Shown here one piece after another: positions 8,348 through 11,155 of a DNA stretch of 11,155 nt. The translations under genes were made by a program, and so were the position numbers. Position 1 is the first letter of the stretch; each line of letters opens with the position of its first letter. Origin of the DNA: Euperipatoides rowelli (lineage: Eukaryota > Onychophora > Udeonychophora > Euonychophora > Peripatopsidae); the NCBI GenBank assembly GCA_003024985.2, contig PXIH01S0015658.1, one strand, 5' to 3'. The notes below the pieces were generated by a model. The model worked only from the letters and a program-made list of their open reading frames with translations, was not told the DNA's origin and did not search any database.

Positions 8348-8410
8348 CAGCATGACAAAGATTAAAACAAAGATTAAATTTATTCAAACATAACATGACA
8401 AAGATTAAAA
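8344..8410. repeat. Short tandem duplication with a 43-base period
   Basis: CATGACAAAGATTAAAA is present twice without mismatch (8351-8367 and 8394-8410). Each copy is preceded by TTCAAACA (with one or three bases between) and followed by partly similar AT-rich sequence. A shorter internal echo (caaagattaaa) lies between them at about 8368-8378. Confidence 0.8.
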
Positions 8411-8727
8411 TATTACATTTATTAACATCAATAAAATATCAAATTTGGCAATCATGTTAATAAGCTAACTAAAGATAAGAGTTTTAGAGGTGGGAAAAAT
8501 GGTGACAGTGGCTTGTTTGATATAATATAATACTGTAGTTCTATAATTATTTTAAATATGAATTGTCATTGTTTGAGTATACTCATAGTTTTGGCATAGC
8601 GTGAAGAAATGGCAATTTGTGTTATCTTAGTTGGACTTTACTTTTGTTTGTAATTTCTGGGAAATATTAGGGGGTTCTGCCTGAATAATTGCATATATCG
8701 GCATTAATTTCTTTCAGCATAATATTG
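8411..8727. other. AT-rich stretch, nothing recognised
   Basis: No open frame of note, no repeat and no RNA gene can be seen. An acceptor-like aatttctttcag ends at about 8717, without a plausible exon after it. Confidence 0.45.
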
Positions 8728-8790
8728 TATGTGTATGTACAGTATGTGTGTGTGAAGTGCATCTGAATGTATGAGTGTGTGTATGTGTGA
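8728..8790 (+). repeat. TG/TATG-rich microsatellite
   Basis: The tract is an imperfect alternation of purines and pyrimidines built from TG and TATG units (tatgtgtatgtac, atgtgtgtgtgaag, gagtgtgtgtatgtgtgag). An 88-codon open frame running through it (8771-9037) is low-complexity hydrophobic and is not considered a gene. Confidence 0.75.
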
Positions 8791-9622
8791 GATTTTTATG
8801 ATCTTTTACATGGTTGAGTGTGCAAGTGTTAATTGTATGTTTTTTTTTTTAAAAAAATGGTGTATATATTTCTTTAATTTCCTTTCTATATATTTTTCTA
8901 TGTATTTTTCTTTTTATGTATTTATTTTATTGTGGAGTGAAACATATGTTATGGGCTTAATGCCTTTCTTATCCTCATTCATATTATGTAATTTTTATTA
9001 TAAAATGGAAATAAATAGATTAGAAATATCCATATAATAATGGGTAACATTCTGTCGATTCATTGAACTAGCAAAGTCTTCCAATACTATTTTGTCCATT
9101 GATGCTAGCTTTGGATTATTTATGTTTATTTCCACAGGGGTCGAGTCATTTTTAATGGCATTATGTTTGTCTGTCATGTCTTCACAACCTGTCATAGTGT
9201 TTGTAATATTTTTTAAGATCAATTCTTCTTTTATGATAATATAAAGGATTGTTCTGATTGGGCTGGATTTAAGGTTAATCAGAATAATTGTTTATGGCAC
9301 ATAATGTTGACACTTGAATTACATTTAAATTTAACCCCTCAAAGTGTTGGGTTCCATTGTTCTTTTTAGTATTCATTCACGGGAAACCATTCTCCTTTTC
9401 AATCCTTAATTAAGTCTTTTATATTCATGTACCGGTAATCATTTTTTGGGAGTAGGCTAATATATTATAAACTACTAACTTTGATATTATTTTTCAATGC
9501 CGAGTTATACAATCCAAAATCATTCACACATAATTGTTTACAATTACGATTGGGATATTGTATGAGTTATATTTTAGTAATGTATTTATAAATAATGAAA
9601 AAAACATTATTATTATAAATAT
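8791..9622. other. AT-rich stretch with one possible coding-like patch on the - strand
   Basis: Most of it is AT-rich sequence with no clear feature. On the - strand, a frame open from about 9280 down to 8998 includes a hydrophilic patch (about 9180-9040) reading DKHNAIKNDSTPVEININNP and then ASMDKIVLEDFASS. The + strand over the same bases carries an acceptor-like tttatttccacag ending at 9138, but the following frames close or read as hydrophobic. No paired splice sites support either strand. Confidence 0.3.
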
Positions 9623-9666
9623 ATTAACATCAATAAAGATAGATTGGTCATCTTTATTGCGTTAAT
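9623..9666. repeat. Hairpin-forming inverted repeat with a 9-base loop
   Basis: CAATAAAGAT (9631-9640) is perfectly complementary to ATCTTTATTG (9650-9659). The pairing resumes after a two-against-one-base interruption with ATTAAC (9623-9628) against GTTAAT (9661-9666). The loop is agattggtc. It does not match the histone 3' stem-loop. It could be the centre of a foldback element or a chance AT-rich palindrome. Confidence 0.65.
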
Positions 9667-10140
9667 TGTTTTATTTTATTACATTGTCAAATATGTTGTA
9701 TTATTTACAGTATATGCTTTGGAAATTACAAGCATTTTATGTATACTGTAAATCATAGCTTGATTTATTTGTCAATAATAAAAATAGCAGGCAGTACATG
9801 ATCAATAGTAGAAACATATGACGAAAAAAAAAACCGATTGCAGTTGATAAATGTTGCCTGTTACTGTATGAATCCTTCGTTATTTAATACCACTTTTAAA
9901 TTTGTTAATTTGAACACTAAATTATGGAAAATGCTTCTTGCAAACCTGGGAAGAGTGCCATTCCACCATGTTTCATCATATGTGATTAACGTTCCATAGA
10001 ACTGGACGTATTCTTGAAAGTTTATTGCAGGAAAGTAAACTGAAGCGTTGCTGACTGTACATCAACGAAGGCTGATATCAAGATAATAATTATTAGATTT
10101 ACATGATAATCAAGCAGTGTTATTGATGCAACTAAATAAT
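9667..10140 (+). other. Mostly non-coding stretch with short coding-like fragments
   Basis: Two short + strand frames have less AT-driven composition than their surroundings: 9924-9989 (MENASCKPGKSAIPPC and so on to TAA) and 9992-10054 (FHRTGRILESLLQESKLKRC to TGA). They are in different frames and lack clear splice sites. With the segment at 10143-10405 they may be pieces of one degenerate coding sequence. Confidence 0.2.
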
Positions 10141-10142
10141 GT

Positions 10143-10405
10143 ATAATGTGTATTCTATATGTTACATGGAGACTTAGTTGTAAATCCTGCTAAAGCCCAC
10201 GGAAAAAAATCATGCCAGCAGTAAAAACCTTCCTGTGACAAGTCGAGCTTATATGAAGAAAATTGCTAAAACTATAAACACTGATTTGGATACATTACCC
10301 CAAATGCTGTATAGTTATGTTCAATTTGATCTCACTGAGAATAACTCTGTTACTACACTGTTAGTGAGTAATAATAAATCAAATGCTTGGAAATATGACA
10401 TTTAA
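10143..10405 (+). pseudogene. Frameshifted coding-like relic, or exon with a donor at 10364
   Basis: One frame reads MLHGDLVVNPAKAHGKKSCQ from about 10160 and stops at a TAA near 10222. From about 10211 a second frame continues as SSKNLPVTSRAYMKKIAKT, INTDLDTLPQMLYSYVQFDL and TENNSVTTLL, and stays open to TAA at 10403-10405. The switch lies just after an A7 run (10203-10209), a typical site of frameshift decay. A strong donor GTGAGT at 10364 follows TTLL. An exon reading is possible, but acceptors upstream are poor and the one in the phase needed after exon B is not convincing. I recognise no family. Candidates are a broken transposase or retrogene, or a genuine exon of a downstream gene. Confidence 0.35.
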
Positions 10406-10919
10406 CTCTTTATTACATTGCAACTTTGTAATTAAAATTTACAAATTATTTGATCAAAGGGAGATAAATAATTGATCTAATGTTTGTATATTTAATAAAG
10501 CTTGAGCTTAGTTGAAAAAAAAAATTGTACTGTTTGGTACCGTTATTTTGTTTTAGCCTAATATTTACTGTAAGTTTTGAAATTTAAATATATTCAGTGC
10601 AACCTACTGATATAGAAATTAATAATTGTCTAGGAAGTATAGATTATATTTAACATTGATTGAATTAGATGTAGAAAAAAATCTTATAAAGAAAAGGTAA
10701 AAGTCTGGCACGTTAGACGCTGCTGATTATCAGTTTGAACCTTTTTGTGTATTTAAAAGCAACAATCTTTTCACTTTATGTTTTGATAGTAAAATTTACT
10801 GTTTAGATTAACATACTAGAGTGCGATTAAACTTGAGATTGTAAGTTTTATAAATATTCATTATATAATTTCATATTTTAAAATTAATTCAATATGATTA
10901 AAACTCATATGTGTCTGGT
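10406..10919. other. AT-rich stretch, nothing recognised
   Basis: No open frame, splice-site pair or repeat unit stands out. It ends at the probable insertion point of the transposon end at 10920, whose left flank is tgtctggt, the eight bases that would be the target-site duplication. Confidence 0.45.
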
Positions 10920-11155
10920 CAGTGGCGTAGCTACCATGGAGCAGTTGGAGCGAACTGCTCCAGGCGCACGAATCATGGGGGCATAAAATTATTAGAAAGG
11001 GTGAAAAAAAATTGGAAAAAAAAATTAATAGACATTATGAAAAGAATCATTTTAGTTTAGATAAATACAGTACCGTATTCTAATTTATTTTTAATTTTAT
11101 GAAATGAATTACATTTTTATTGTGCAGTAAATCAAAATTTATAATGAATGTTTTG
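10920..11155 (+). mobile_element. Probable left end of a hAT-type DNA transposon (runs off the window)
   Basis: CAGTGGCGTAGCTAC at 10920 has the form of hAT terminal inverted repeats, which commonly begin CAG-G-CG, and this GGCGTAGCTA start is one I associate with animal hAT-like repeats. G+C jumps for about 65 bases (10920-10985) and then falls back. Within it lies the perfect palindrome at 10937-10962. No transposase frame is visible in the 236 bases present, so a non-autonomous copy is possible. The right end and the matching 8-bp target duplication (expected tgtctggt) are outside the window. Confidence 0.5.
10937..10962. repeat. Perfect 10-bp palindrome with a 6-base loop in the transposon end
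   Basis: TGGAGCAGTT (10937-10946) and AACTGCTCCA (10953-10962) are exact reverse complements separated by GGAGCG. A subterminal palindrome near a DNA-transposon end could be a transposase-binding site or a hairpin remnant. Confidence 0.85.

Noticed and set aside
8771-9037. 88-codon open frame
   Set aside because: It is a low-complexity hydrophobic translation of the TG-rich microsatellite and T-rich DNA.
9139-9200. Possible + strand exon after the acceptor tttatttccacag
   Set aside because: The frame needed after exon B reads as hydrophobic and has no good donor. The gene appears to end at 7586.

Overview
The window looks like AT-rich, intron-dominated nuclear DNA from an invertebrate animal. 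The reasons are roughly 70% A+T, long homopolymer T/A runs, GT-AG exon boundaries with pyrimidine-rich acceptors, scattered decayed repeats, and no bacterial-style gene packing. I cannot name the taxon. One ambiguous base (N at 8222) marks it as a genome-assembly sequence.

The best-supported gene is on the + strand. Three segments splice together in a consistent frame to give what appears to be the 3' end of one protein-coding gene: an acidic exon (2229-2354, phase 0 to 0), a Ser/Thr-rich exon (6669-6816, phase 0 to 1) and a very short last exon (7564-7586). The last exon is followed by an AATAAA at 7597. The combined C-terminal piece is 98 residues. It is acidic and serine-rich, probably disordered, and ends in a DPF-containing tail. 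I do not recognise the family. Earlier exons would lie upstream of this window or remain unidentified in positions 1-2228. The introns are 4314 and 747 bases.

Upstream (1-2228) is AT-rich sequence containing three diverged tandem units of about 190 bases (about 1039-1480). The 4.3-kb intron holds two islands of clearly higher G+C: 3420-3860, with short open frames on both strands, and 4260-5130, with two long imperfect hairpins. All three non-Watson-Crick pairs in those hairpin arms are G.U if the + strand is transcribed. A possible 12-base in-frame microexon sits at the left edge of the second island.

Downstream of the gene (7660-11155) there is an open frame with protein-like composition (7842-8099), a short tandem duplication, a TG-rich microsatellite, a hairpin near 9645 and a frameshifted coding-like relic (about 10143-10405). 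At the right edge is the likely left end of a hAT-type DNA transposon (from 10920) carrying a perfect 10-bp palindrome. The word ACTGTA/TACAGT is strikingly frequent throughout.
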